Source of the DNA: Haematobia irritans
Taxonomy: Eukaryota; Arthropoda; Insecta; Diptera; Muscidae
Assembly: GCF_050003625.1 (NCBI RefSeq)
Contig: NC_134398.1
Location: forward strand, 62,442,891-62,506,890
Length of the DNA: 64,000 nucleotides
Reading direction: 5' to 3'
Both the position numbers and the translations under genes were made by a program. Positions 1 through 10,298 of the stretch are shown here, in pieces. Each line of letters opens with the position of its first letter. Positions within the stretch are counted from its first letter, which is position 1. The notes under the pieces are model-generated. The model searched no databases, was not told the origin of the DNA, and saw only the letters and a program-made list of their open reading frames with translations.

Positions 1-623
1 CTTGAAATTGGAAACATAGGTATTTGAGATTTCATGTCTTTCAAATACGAATGCACATTTTGATTATATATAAAGTTTTTTTCCTTGTCCGAATGTCGAT
101 AAACTTTTCAATGAAGTCATATTGTCCTTATAATTAAGTTATTTCACTTAAAAATGGGTCATAACATGAAAGATAAAATGCTTGGCTTTATTAGTTCAGA
201 AAAATTCTTTAAATATAATGAAATTGTCTTTAAATTTGTTGTCTTTTTGCATCTTGACTATAAAGCAAAAAGTCGTCCAAATATGGGACATGTTTTTCTA
301 CACTTTATTTTAAAGACGTTTGTTACGTTTGTTACTTGAAACATATCATAATTTCTTCTGGAAGTCGAGTCTTAATTTGGAAAATAAAGTTGTCGTTAAC
401 TCGCTTTTAAAGGACTTTGATAGCATGTGAAGAAAAAAAGCTGAAAAAGCGAAAAGTTGAAATTTGCTTCCTAGAAGCAAGTACACAAAACCCAAATTTA
501 AAAGATAATTGTGTCTTAAAAGTATACTTCCTTCTATTCTCCGCTTCATTGGCTTGGAATCAATACCAACATTTTTAAAGTAAAGACAAAATCTTTGGAA
601 CCTGGCATACTTTTTCTTCAGTG
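1..623 (-). mobile_element. MITE-1 element, cut by the window start
   Basis: Non-coding element of the CACTGAAAAA-ended family. Its sequence is the reverse complement of the complete copy at 26171-26824, and the window seems to begin about 30 bp inside it. The right end reads ttcttcagtg followed by ta, as expected for a TA target site. No open reading frame in it resembles a protein; the small ORFs here are chance. Family membership is clear from long similarity to the other copies; superfamily (Tc1/mariner-like) is inferred from TA flanks only. Confidence 0.7.
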
Positions 624-1099
624 TATGTTCGACAGGGCCAAATCTTAAATACCCCCACCATGAAGCATTGTTTCTTTGAAAACTTTTCGTCGGGTTACTT
701 GAAAATATGAAGAATTTCAGATGGTTTTGATGACAGCTACTCTGTTGTCGTTAACTCGCTTTTAAAGGACTTTGATAGCATGTGAAGAAAAAAGGCTGAA
801 AAAGCGAAAAGTTGAAATTTGCTTCCTAGAAGCAAGTACACAAAACCCAAATTTAAAAGATAATTGTGTCTTAAAAGTATACTTCCTTCTATTCTCCGCT
901 TCATTGGCTTGGAATCAATACCAACATTTTTAAAGTAAAGACAAAATCTTTGGAACCTGGCATACTTTTTCTTCAGTGTATGTTCGACAGGGCCAAATCT
1001 TAAATACCCCCACCATGAAGCATTGTTTCTTTGAAAACTTTTCGTCGGGTTACTTGAAAATATGAAGAATTTCAGATGGTTTTGATGACAGATACTCTG
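390..1099. repeat. 355-bp direct tandem duplication
   Basis: Positions 390-744 and 745-1099 are two near-identical direct copies with a period of 355 bp (for example tgtcgttaac at 391 and again at 746). The unit joins the end of MITE-1 to the start of a Comp-C repeat, so the duplication happened after those two came together. I saw few differences between the copies (for example gacagctac against gacagatac at the unit end), which suggests a recent event. Confidence 0.9.
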
Positions 1100-2075
1100 C
1101 CAAGCAAACATATATACCAACACATGGAAATCGGAAGACTTAACATATAGGGCTATACCAAAACAAGAACCGAGCACAGCATATCCTCTACTCCTATTTA
1201 AAGACTTAAAATACATCAACATTTTTAATTTTAAGCAAATGGGATACAAATTGCCGTTTCAGAAGCCCACGAAATCAAATCGGGAGATCGGGCTATATGG
1301 GGGCTATATCTAAACGAGGACCGATACGCACCATATTCGGGTTCTAATGTGTAGACCGATACTCCCCATGTTCGACAAACTGGTTTATGAACCCAAAATA
1401 CCTCCAGATTTTGAATTTCAGCCAAATCGGATAAACATTGCGATGTCTAGAAGCCCAAGAAATCAAATCGGGAGAACGGGCAATATGGGGGCCATACCAA
1501 AACATGGACCGATACACTCCATGTTTGGCAAACTTGTTTATGAATCCAAATTACATTAGAATTTGGATTTCGTGCAAATCAGATAAAAATCTGGATATCT
1601 AGACGCTCAAGATGTCAAATCGAGAGGTCGGGTTATATCAAAACGTGACCCGATAAGTACCATATTCGGCGTACTTACATGTGGATCCAAAATGCCTTTA
1701 GGTTTTTAATCTCAGTCAAATCGTATAAAAATTGCGATATCTAAAAGCCCAAGAAGTCAAATCGGGAGATCGGGCTATATGGAGCTTTACCAAACCATGA
1801 ATTTGAGGCAAATCGGATAAAAATGCGGATGTCTACACGCTTAAGAAGTCATATCGGGAGATCCGGCTATATGGGGACTATATAAAAATGTGGCCCGAAT
1901 TACACCATATTCGCCACACCCAAAACACCTCTAGATTTGAAATTCACGCAAATCGGATAAAAATGGGGATGTCTAGACGCTCAAGACCCCAAATCGGGGG
2001 GTCGGTTTGTATGGGGGCTATAGCAAAATCTGGACCGATATAGCCCATGTACGAACTTGACCTGAACTTGACCTG
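624..2075 (+). repeat. Comp-C composite repeat, partial
   Basis: Begins with the family start (gggccaaatcttaaatac, ccaccatgaa) and runs into tandemly repeated units of roughly 150 bp marked by gcccaagaa, aaatcgggag, tatatggggg and ggaccgata. It ends around the cccatgtacgaacttgacc segment seen near 23030 in the fuller copy. The first part is repeated by the 355-bp duplication. ORFs such as 1347-1559 come from the repeat units and are not genes. Confidence 0.75.
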
Positions 2076-2446
2076 CGAGTTGACCTTAGTCAAACTAATT
2101 TTTCTTTCATGTAAAGATACACATTTGTAACTTAAATATTCATAAGCACCTCCAAAGATGCATGTATTTTATACTTGCTATAACCTTTTTAAAACTCTTC
2201 GCAGGGGCACTCCAACATAACATGATTTAGACAAAAAAAATCAAGACAACGCATATAAACATCTACAGATACAAAATGTTGAATGTCGGTAACATTCCAC
2301 GAAAGTCCCAGAGAAATACAATACACTCAGAAAATAGTTCACATTTTGTCATTGACCATTATGTAAAAACCTAACAGCATTAACTGTACTGTCAATATGA
2401 GGACAACGTAGGCCAGTTATGGGAAGAGAATAAGTGATTTTTCTTA
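2076..2446. other. Unassigned stretch
   Basis: AT-rich sequence between Comp-C and the mariner left end. I see no coding potential, repeat family or RNA gene in it. Confidence 0.5.
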
Positions 2447-2989
2447 CGAGGGCAGTTCGGAAACTTCTTAGCCTAGCACAAAAAGCGCGGTATAAACAGA
2501 AAAAGTTAAGTGTTTTGGAAACTTCCATCTCTGTTATGAATACATGTTAAATTTTGTTTCGATCTAGCAACTCCTTCATATAGAAGCAGGTGTTCAAAAA
2601 AGGACGCATCCGCAATTTTTTTACTATGGAAAAATTAGAAATGCGTGCTGTCATTAAATATTTACATAAAAAAGGTTTATCGGGACAAGAAATTCATAGT
2701 GATATGGTGAATGTGTTAGGTGAAAGTGCTCCTCCATATGCAACAGTAAAAAATTGGGTTGCTGAATTTAAACGTGGTCGTACAAGCATTGAAGATGAAC
2801 CACGTAGTGGAAGTCCAAAAACAGCAACAACAACAGAAATTGTAGCCAAAGTGCATGATATGGTATTAAATGATCGACGAATAAAAGTGCGGAAAATTGC
2901 TAATATCATGGGCATCTCAAATGATCGAGTCCATTTAATTTTGCACGAAGAATATACTTCCTATAAAAGGTATATATCAAAATCACATA

Positions 2990-3259
2990 TTGATTTATAT
3001 GTTTAAAGCTGTGACAAATAATGGATTTTCGCTTGTACAAGTTAAAAGAAACAGAAATCAACACAACATCAACACAAGACAAGAGGATAATTTAATATCT
3101 GTTAGATGCAGAACAGAGCTAACAAAACAAAAGATTGAATACGCGGGACCTCAAGAATATAATGCACTACCACAAACTCTAAAAATAATTGCTAGAATTT
3201 CGGTATTCAAATCTTCATTGAAAAAATATATACTAGGAAAAATTGAAACACTAATTTAA
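2990..3259 (+). pseudogene. LINE reverse transcriptase C-terminus fragment
   Basis: About 89 codons. The pattern HNINTRQEDNL, then YAGPQEYNALPQTLK and SVFKSSLKKYILG is the typical C-terminal tail of CR1/Jockey-type LINE polyproteins (H-Y/N-N-T-R, G-x-x-x-W/Y-N-x-L-P, F-K-x-x-L-K-x-Y-L). The fingers, palm and endonuclease regions are absent, so it is only the tail of ORF2. Clade assignment beyond non-LTR type is inference. Confidence 0.7.
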
Positions 3260-3382
3260 TACCAATCATTACACATTTTTTATTGTCAAGTTGAATTTTA
3301 ATATAATTTTAATATGAATTTATTTTTGAATTAATTATGAGAAGTAATTGATAATACGATAGATATATGTTTTTGCCAACTA

Positions 3383-4039
3383 CACTGAAAAAAAATATTG
3401 ACATATTATGGAAGATTATGCAACTTAAATTTTAGGACTCGAAATTTACGCAATGATAAGGACAAAATTCTTTAAAATAATGACATTTTAATTAAAAGAA
3501 AGTTTATAATCCTTGCTTCAAAATTTTTTTTTCATTAAATTTAGGACACAAATCTTGAAATTTTGCGTCCCTCTGTTGAAGTTGTAGACCTTTGAATTAA
3601 GGCAAATGTTCCTTAAAATAAAGAAAAACATTTTTAATTTAAAGAAATCGTCTTTAACTCAACTGACATATTGAATTTTTAAATTTAAGATAAAAAACGC
3701 TTCAAATATAGGCTGACTTATTTTAAGGATTTGCATCTTTGGTTTAAAGTTTTGTTAGAATTAAGAAAACAGTTTTTACTTATTTGGATAATTTGGATTT
3801 TGAAACTGGAATTTGTTTGTACTTGAATAATTTTATTAATATATCGCAAACAGAGAATAAAAATTCGATGAATGAGATCTGTATCCAATTATAATTTTAT
3901 CGATCCTAGATTTAAAGCTAGGGAGGTCTGTAAAAAATGTCTTTATTTTAAAGAAGCCGCATCTTTGGCTCGGAATCAATACCAAAATCCTTAAAGGAAG
4001 GTCAAACTCTTTGGATCCAAGTAAACTTTTTTTTGTGTG
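3383..4039 (+). mobile_element. MITE-1 (subfamily b) nested in the LINE 3' region
   Basis: 657 bp, starts cactgaaaaaaaatattgac and ends ctttttttttgtgtg, flanked by TA at 3381-3382 and 4040-4041. An inverted copy lies at 11680-12344. No coding capacity. Third level of a nest: mariner, LINE, then this element. Confidence 0.85.
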
Positions 4040-4879
4040 TAGTCTCTATATAAGCCTACTCGGCGCAGAGACTTCTATTATATTGTAAACATATTTAATG
4101 GAATAAAATAAATTAAAAAAAAAAAAAAAACTACAGATGAAAAAGCTTTCTGCAAGATGGTGCCGCATTTGTTAACAGTCGATCAAAAACGCATAAGAAT
4201 GAACATTTCTCAAGCTTGTTTGGATCGTTTTAAGTGATCCAAGTGATCGATTAAGTGATCGTTTCATAACTGTTGATGAGACATAGATCCACCACTTACT
4301 CCAGCAACGGGTTTTAGGGACTTCAAAGGTATTTATTAACTATCTGCAAAAGGGTAAAACAATAAATTCTGAGTACTATTGCAACGTTTTGGATCAATTA
4401 AATGTACAAATTCGAGAAAAACGTCTTGGCTTACAACACAAAAAAAAAAATGTATCATCAAGACAACGCACCAGCGCACAAGTGTGTTTTAACAATGGCT
4501 AAAATCAACGAATTAAAGTACGAGTTGCTTGACCACCCACCTTATTCTCCTGATTTAGCTTCCAGTGACTTTTACTTGTTCCCAAATCTAAAAAAATTCC
4601 TTGCTGGCAAGCGTTTTACCTCAAATGAAGATGCAATTACAGTTGTAAACCACTATTTTGAAGACCTTGAGGAAAACTATTTTAATCAAGGGATATAATT
4701 GCTAGAAAAGCGTTGGACTAAGTGTATTGAAGTTTCAAGAGATTATATTGAAAAATAAAAATATTTTTGAAAAACTAGCTATTCTCTTTCATTGATATGC
4801 TAAGAAGTTTCCGAACCGCCCCCGTACATTGAATGTCCCAATGAATATGTAAATCACGTAATAGATAAATATCAAGTCT

Positions 4880-5035
4880 ATATCTTGTTTTGTTCGGAAG
4901 TTAACATGATTTCAACAGACGAACAGACGGATATTGCTAGATCGACTCAGACTCACCACAGACCCTTTATGTTTGATGTACTACAAAAGGAGTGAGAGAG
5001 CTAGTCTACACCCATTCTATGGTGAGGGTTATAGA
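4880..5035 (+). repeat. Degenerate 3' end of a Comp-B repeat
   Basis: Shows the order typical of Comp-B ends: gttcggaagttaacatgatt, a short cagacgaacagacgg run, tagatcgactcagactcacc, then an attctatggtgagggttata box. Strongly diverged; only the tail is present. Confidence 0.6.
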
Positions 5036-5975
5036 AATGGAAACCCCCCAAATTGATTCGAATTTGAGTAACTGCTTTTCTATCGAGTGGGGTTTCGTGC
5101 GATATACAGTAACAGAGCAAAAGTTAACAACTGACAAATGTCAAACTACTTCTGCTACTATGGGACTGACACACGCATAAAAAGAAACTCATATTTCTGA
5201 GTGTATGAACAAAGTGCTCACTTCATAGCAACATCTCCCTACTGAATTAGCTTGTGTACTCCTTTCCGGCAAACGACAATGCCACAAGCGGAGAAACCTG
5301 CGAACAAGCTATGTAAGAGAAGGCAACCACACGAGTTATGTCCTACTATACGATCCAATACTCATAAACATTGTGCGTCTGTATTTGTACTAAGTGGGGT
5401 GAGTGTATGTTGCTCTATATAGAAATGAAGATGATTGCATTGTGTTATAAACGCGCATGTAACTCCGCACTTTGAGGACTAAAACGCAAACATTTTGTTT
5501 TATGACACATATACGTGCTGGGAAAATTAAATCTTGTTATAAAGTAATGTGTTGTTGTTACTGTTGTTGTTGGTGGCGATGGTGGTATTTTTATTCACTT
5601 TTTTCTTTGTATTTTTCATCTCTTTTGTTCTATATGTTGTTTTTATATTTTACTCACGGTGTAAAATCACACGTTTTATATTATCATATCTATGAATGAG
5701 TCTGTAGGAGTACGTGTGTACATGTGAAAAAATAACGTTTTGCTGTGATGTCAAAGTGAATGATATTTCACTTCAAAGCATGTATATTCCAGAATGGTCA
5801 CGGCATGTTTAGCGTAAAAAAAGGCTAAAAAAGAGAAAAAGAAGATCGATATTTTACATAATTAATATACTTACTTCTCGAGAGAATTGGATGTTCAATT
5901 ATTAATAAACTTAAATCGATGTCAATTTGCTGCTACATTGTTTGCATGAAAAGTAGTACTGTTTGCTTCATACCA
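5036..5975. other. Unassigned stretch
   Basis: No gene recognised. It contains T-rich low-complexity sequence with tgttgttg near 5550-5570; the ORF at 5472-5699 (runs of C, W, F, Y) is a product of this composition. It may be unique host DNA. Confidence 0.45.
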
Positions 5976-6411
5976 CACCCTCAAAAAAAAAATCGCTTCT
6001 GTAACATATACTCCCAAACATATTTTGCTTCAAGCATATAAATTTTTGGGTATTGCCCAAACATTTATATGTTTGATTTCTTCCAATATATAATATGTTT
6101 GAAAGCATATTGGTCTAAACAATATAATATGTTTGGGTAGTCTAAGTTCCAAACATTTTGTATTTTTCCATCCAAATTCAATAATGTTGTCTTCCAAAAA
6201 ACTATATGTTCTTATGTGAACATATAATATGTTTGGAAACATTTTGAACCCAAAAATATTATATGCTTAGAAGAATTTTCTCCCAAAGAAAATTGTGCTC
6301 AAATTTTTTTTCTGCCTAATTGTATATTCCCTCACATTTTTCTCACTTTTGCTGTAATACAAACATTTAAGAAGAAATTATTATATTTTATAATTTTTTT
6401 TTAAACTTACC

Positions 6412-6689
6412 TTTTGCCGGACGGGGATTCGAACAGCGGACCACACAGATTGTAAGCCAGCACACTAACCACTGGCCTACGTAGCTGTTATGGTCATCAA
6501 GAGATAATTATCGTTATAAGTTATATTTATATAGCATAGCTTGCGGCGCCCACGAGCCGATGCAAACATAACATTGTTTAACAACATAACATTGTTAAAC
6601 ATACATTTGTTGGCAGCGTGGAGCAGTGGTTGGTAGTCCGCCTTGCGTGACAGGGGACCTGGGTTCGATCCCTGCTTCGACCAACACCA
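6412..6689. promoter_or_regulatory. Divergent pair of tRNA-like Pol III modules (TwinPol copy A)
   Basis: On the minus strand, 6412-6492 reads as a tRNA-like unit with an A-box-like stretch (ggccagtggttagtgtg) and a B box (gttcgaatcc) close to the consensus GGTTCRANTCC. On the plus strand, 6611-6689 reads gtggagcagtggttggtag and then B box ggttcgatccc at 6662-6672, followed by a T run, a possible Pol III terminator. Neither folds obviously into a functional tRNA with a sensible anticodon arm, so I treat both as derived promoter modules, as in SINE heads. Confidence 0.7.
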
Positions 6690-7454
6690 TTTTTTTTAAA
6701 TATATTTTTTAACATATATTCCAGATACGTTCGGAAGTTCCCGAAAAGGTTTTCAGCATTACATACTATTATATTAAATTTTTACTTCGAAATTGTAAAG
6801 TGTGTTTTATAAAAGAAATGGACTAGTTCAAATCAAATATTATTTTTTTATTGCAACAATAAAAATTGTGTAACAAATAAAGGTTTTTGTATACAAGTTT
6901 AAAATTTTCGAAGAAATTCAAAAACTCTTACAAAAAAAGAACGTGAAGTCGAGTATATGTAAATATGTTTCCATCGAATCCTAAGGTGAACGATAACCAT
7001 TCAAAAGCACATTATATATAAACAGTAATTTTAAAACAGCACACAAATTTATTTTGGTGTGAACAATTGTTTGCTAGCATGTTTCACCATTAATGTAGAA
7101 ATACAAATAAATATGAATTTTTATTAACGAATAATTTTGTACTTAATTTAATTCTTAAGGCCGGTATAAATTGGTATTATCGCGTTAAAATGGCCATGTT
7201 TACCCTTTTACTTTTCTTTAATAATTTCTTTTAAAGAAAATAAACTTATTCAATTGTTGCTTTGGATCTTTCCCCACCATGTTATAATACAATTTACCGG
7301 AAAAAGTTGTAATGTTATTCTGGTTTTGCCGCTAAAATGAGAAATAATTTTAGAGGCAAAACTCGAACTCAATGCCTACTTTTATTTTCGAAAAAAATCC
7401 GTCAACTACTCTTGGACTACTCATTAATAAAGAGGAAATAATCTTTGTTTTATA

Positions 7455-7961
7455 GATCTTCAAAGGTCGATACTTTCAATGAAGTCGTGTTGTCGTTATA
7501 ATTAAGTGATTTGACTTAAATATGGGTATCATAACATGAAAGAACAAATTTTGGACTATGGTCAACTTGACTTTAATAATTCAGAAAAATTCTTTAAAAT
7601 TAATGAAACTGTCTTTAAATTTGTTGCATTTTTGCATCTTGACTACAAGGCAAAAATCATTCAAAAATAGGATATGTTTTTCAATACTTTATTTTAAAGA
7701 CATTTTTTACTTGAAACATAGCATAATTTCTACTGGAAGTCTTGTTTTTAACGGACATTTTATAGCACATGCAAAAAAGCTGAAAAAGCGAAAAATTGAA
7801 ATGTGCTTCGTAGAGTCAAGTACACAAAACCCCATTTAAAAGAGAATTGTGTCTTAAAAGCATCCTTACTTGTATTCTCCGCTTCTTTGGTTCGGAATCA
7901 ATATCAAAATTGTTAAAGTGGAGACACAATCTTTGGAACCGGACATGCTTTTTGTTCAGTG
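7455..7961 (-). mobile_element. MITE-1 (subfamily a) inside TwinPol copy A
   Basis: Similar throughout to 26171-26824 in reverse orientation; right end tttttgttcagtg followed by ta. The left end appears truncated or rearranged. Flanking TwinPol sequence resumes with tagtgccctttcg, matching 19971 in another copy. Confidence 0.7.
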
Positions 7962-8620
7962 TATAGTGCCCTTTCGCTAGTTTTTATGAAGATCCCTTTA
8001 ATTACCTTTGTTTAAATATTTTGACTTACTCGTCCTACGTTCCGATTTGTTTTGACGAAACAAAAAAATTGTGCCCGTAATGCGAAAATGATAAACAAAA
8101 CTCATGCTCTTTTTTTCAAATATATTTTATCTTGGTTCCGAATGAATTTTCTCTCCGAATACTCATTTTAATATTTTACTTAAGCATATACAATTTTTGG
8201 CGAAGTCTTATATCACAACATATATATTTTTACTCATAATATGTAAATTTATACTTGTTTAGATTCACACATAGTATTTTTCCTATATTTAATGAAATTT
8301 TCTTTGTGTATATATTTGTAATGCGCCAATTGGTTACTTTCATTATTTTGCTTCCAGCATACACTTTGTCTCTCTTTGTAAACACATATATGTTTATGGA
8401 CTAAATTAATATATGTTTGAATCCAAGCATATTATATTTACAAACATTTTATGTCCCAAACATAATATGTTCTAACATATTAACATATATGTCCCAAACA
8501 TATTATGCTAGTTTATGAACATTATATGTTTGCACTCAAAAATATTGTGTTTAAAAATTTGAGTTCCAAACATATAATGTTTATACCCAAACATATGAAA
8601 AACAGTCTTTTTCGTCCGTG

Positions 8621-9086
8621 CAACAATACTATAAAATATGCAACCGAAGATTGTATAAAAATTCCGAGCTATTCTACTAAATCAAGCATCTTTTTTACAT
8701 GCATAGACGGCACTAATCTAAGCCAGAAAGCCTCATTTAGTGCTGCATTTTTGGAAGTAAAAGTTGCTACAAAATAAGCTACTGATTCGGTCGTGCCGTA
8801 GATCTGCATGCATCGGACGCAATAACGTAAAGCGATAAGTCATTTCGTGCTGATTTTCTGCAAGCAATGATGATGAAAAATAATGAATACAAAATATATT
8901 CATATAAAGCTTACTCCCAGTCTCTCTCTCTCTTTAATATTGCATATACACGCAAAGAAAAAAATCGTTTGGAAAACGGGTACCGAAAACGTTTTTCTGT
9001 TGTTAGAGTTTTTTGAATTTCTTCAAAAGTTTAAAACTTTTATCACCAAAAAAAAATCGTTTGTTACAAAATTTTTATTTTTCAAT
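8621..9086. other. Unassigned stretch
   Basis: AT-rich with a short tctctctctc run near 8925. No gene or repeat recognised. Confidence 0.45.
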
Positions 9087-10298
9087 AAAAAACAAGTAAG
9101 GAAAATCTAAAGTCGGACGGGGCCGACTATATTATACCCTGCACCACTGTGTAGATCTAAATTTTCGATAACATATCACATCCGTCAAATGTGTTGGGGG
9201 CTATATATAAAGGTTTGTCCCAAATACATACATTTAAATATCACTCGATCTGGACAGAATTTGATAGACTTCTAAAAAATCTATAGACTCAAAATTTAAG
9301 TCGACTAATGCACTAGGGTGGAACACAATGTTAGTAAAAAAATATGGGAAACATTTAAATCTGAAGCAATTTTAAGGAAACTTCGCAAAAGTTTATTTAT
9401 GATTTATCGCTCGATATATATGTATTAGAAGTTTAGGAAAATTAGAGTCATTTTTACAACTTTTCGACTAAGCAGTGGGATTTTACAAGGATAATGTTGG
9501 TATTTTGACCATTTTTGTCGCAATCAGAAAAACATATATATGTGAGATATATCTAAATCTGAACCGATTTCAACCAAATTTGGCACGCATAGCAACAATG
9601 CTAATTCTACTCCCTGTGCAAAATTTCAACTAAATCGGAGTTAAAAATTGGCCTCTGTGGTCATATGAGTGTAAGTCGGGCGAAAGCTATATATGGGAGA
9701 TATATCCAAATCTGAACCGATTTCAACCAAATTTGGCACGCATAGCAACAATGCTAATTCTACTCCCTGTGCAAAATTTCAACTAAATCGGAGCAAAAAA
9801 TTGGCCTCTGTGGGCAAATGAGTGTAAATCGTGCGAAAGCTATATATGGGAGCTATATCTAAATCTGAACCGATTTGGCTGGTATTTTGCAAGTTTTTCG
9901 AGACTCATAAAATATTCGGATGTATGGAATTTGAGGAAGATCGGTTGATATACACGCCAATTATGACCAGATCGGTGAAATATATATATGGTAGCTATAT
10001 CTAAATCTGAACCGATTTTTTCCAAAATCAATAGGGATCGTCTTTGAGCCGAAACAGGACCCTACACCAAATTTTAGGACAATCGGACTAAAACTGCGAG
10101 CTGTACTTTGCACACAAAAATACATCAACAGACAGACAGACAAACGGAAAGACGGACATCGCTAAATCGACTCAGAATTTAATTCTAAGACGATCGGTAT
10201 ACTAAACGATGGGTCTCAAAATTTTCCTTCTTGGAGTTACATACAAATGCACAAACTTATTATACCCTGTACCACAGTAGTGGTGAAGGGTATAAAAA
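9087..10298 (+). repeat. Comp-A composite repeat, complete-looking copy
   Basis: Starts aaaacaagtaaggaaaatct then aagtcggacggggccgacta and tataccctgcaccactgtg; ends acttattataccctgtacca, gtggtgaagggtataaaaa. Inside are tandem units of about 170 bp (aatctgaaccgatttcaacc, caaatttggcacgcatagca, gtgcaaaatttcaactaaat) and a cagacagacagacaaacgg microsatellite. An inverted copy lies at 50269-51500. The box TATACCCTNCACCAC at the start and its complement at the end form subterminal inverted repeats. Confidence 0.8.

Larger units (their letters stand above)
2956..4130 (+). mobile_element. 5'-truncated non-LTR retrotransposon (LINE) inserted in mariner
   Basis: Sequence foreign to mariner between the HEE codons near 2955 and the resumption at about 4131. 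It carries the C-terminal end of a reverse-transcriptase ORF, an AT-rich 3' region, an aataaa signal near 4102 and a poly(A) run at 4115-4130, the hallmarks of a truncated LINE insertion. A MITE-1 copy sits in its 3' region. Exact left boundary and target duplication are not certain. Confidence 0.75.
2626..4758 (+). pseudogene. Mariner transposase, interrupted and decayed
   Basis: Starts MEKLEMRAVIKYLHKKGLSG, a mariner N-terminal helix-turn-helix DNA-binding domain, with linker motif PRSGSPKT and second HTH ending near NDRVHLILHEE (about 2955). The reading is interrupted by a LINE insertion and resumes after 4130 (KLSAR-like, then HLLTVDQKRIRM). The catalytic core keeps VDET near 4270 but the following Trp codon is TAG; the second Asp is in HQDNAPAHK (4450-4480) and the third in PPYSPDLASSDF, with 34 residues between second and third Asp (DD34D). 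A stop replaces a Glu codon just before LLEKRW. At least one 1-bp deletion and two premature stops mean it cannot make transposase. Mariner transposases are normally about 345 residues. Confidence 0.9.
2447..4824 (+). mobile_element. Mariner (DD34D) transposon with intact ends, split by a LINE
   Basis: Terminal inverted repeats of 26 bp at 2447-2472 and 4799-4824 match at about 24 of 26 positions (left cgagggcagttcggaaactt, right complement cgggggcggttcggaaactt). They are flanked by TA at 2445-2446 and 4825-4826, the canonical mariner target duplication. Without the inserted LINE the element would be about 1.2 kb, the normal size for mariner. The transposase inside is broken. Confidence 0.92.
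5976..8620 (+). mobile_element. TwinPol element, copy A (near full length, interrupted)
   Basis: Begins caccctcaaaaaaaaaatcg and ends ctttttcgtccgtg, with many aacatat/catatgtt motifs clustered within about 250 bp of each end. The centre holds two divergent tRNA-like modules. A MITE-1 copy (7455-7961) interrupts it. The outer 2-bp flanks read ca on both sides; other copies have TA. No transposase is encoded, so it is non-autonomous; Tc1/mariner-like mobilisation is an inference from the 2-bp target sites and terminal inverted repeats. Confidence 0.75.

Noticed and set aside
737..1249. 170-codon minus-strand ORF
   Set aside because: It spans MITE-1, the 355-bp duplication and Comp-C, and part of it repeats an ORF at 346-549; it is non-coding repeat sequence.
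6412..6689. Possible functional tRNA genes
   Set aside because: A and B boxes are recognisable but the acceptor and anticodon arms do not pair convincingly and the units repeat within TwinPol copies.
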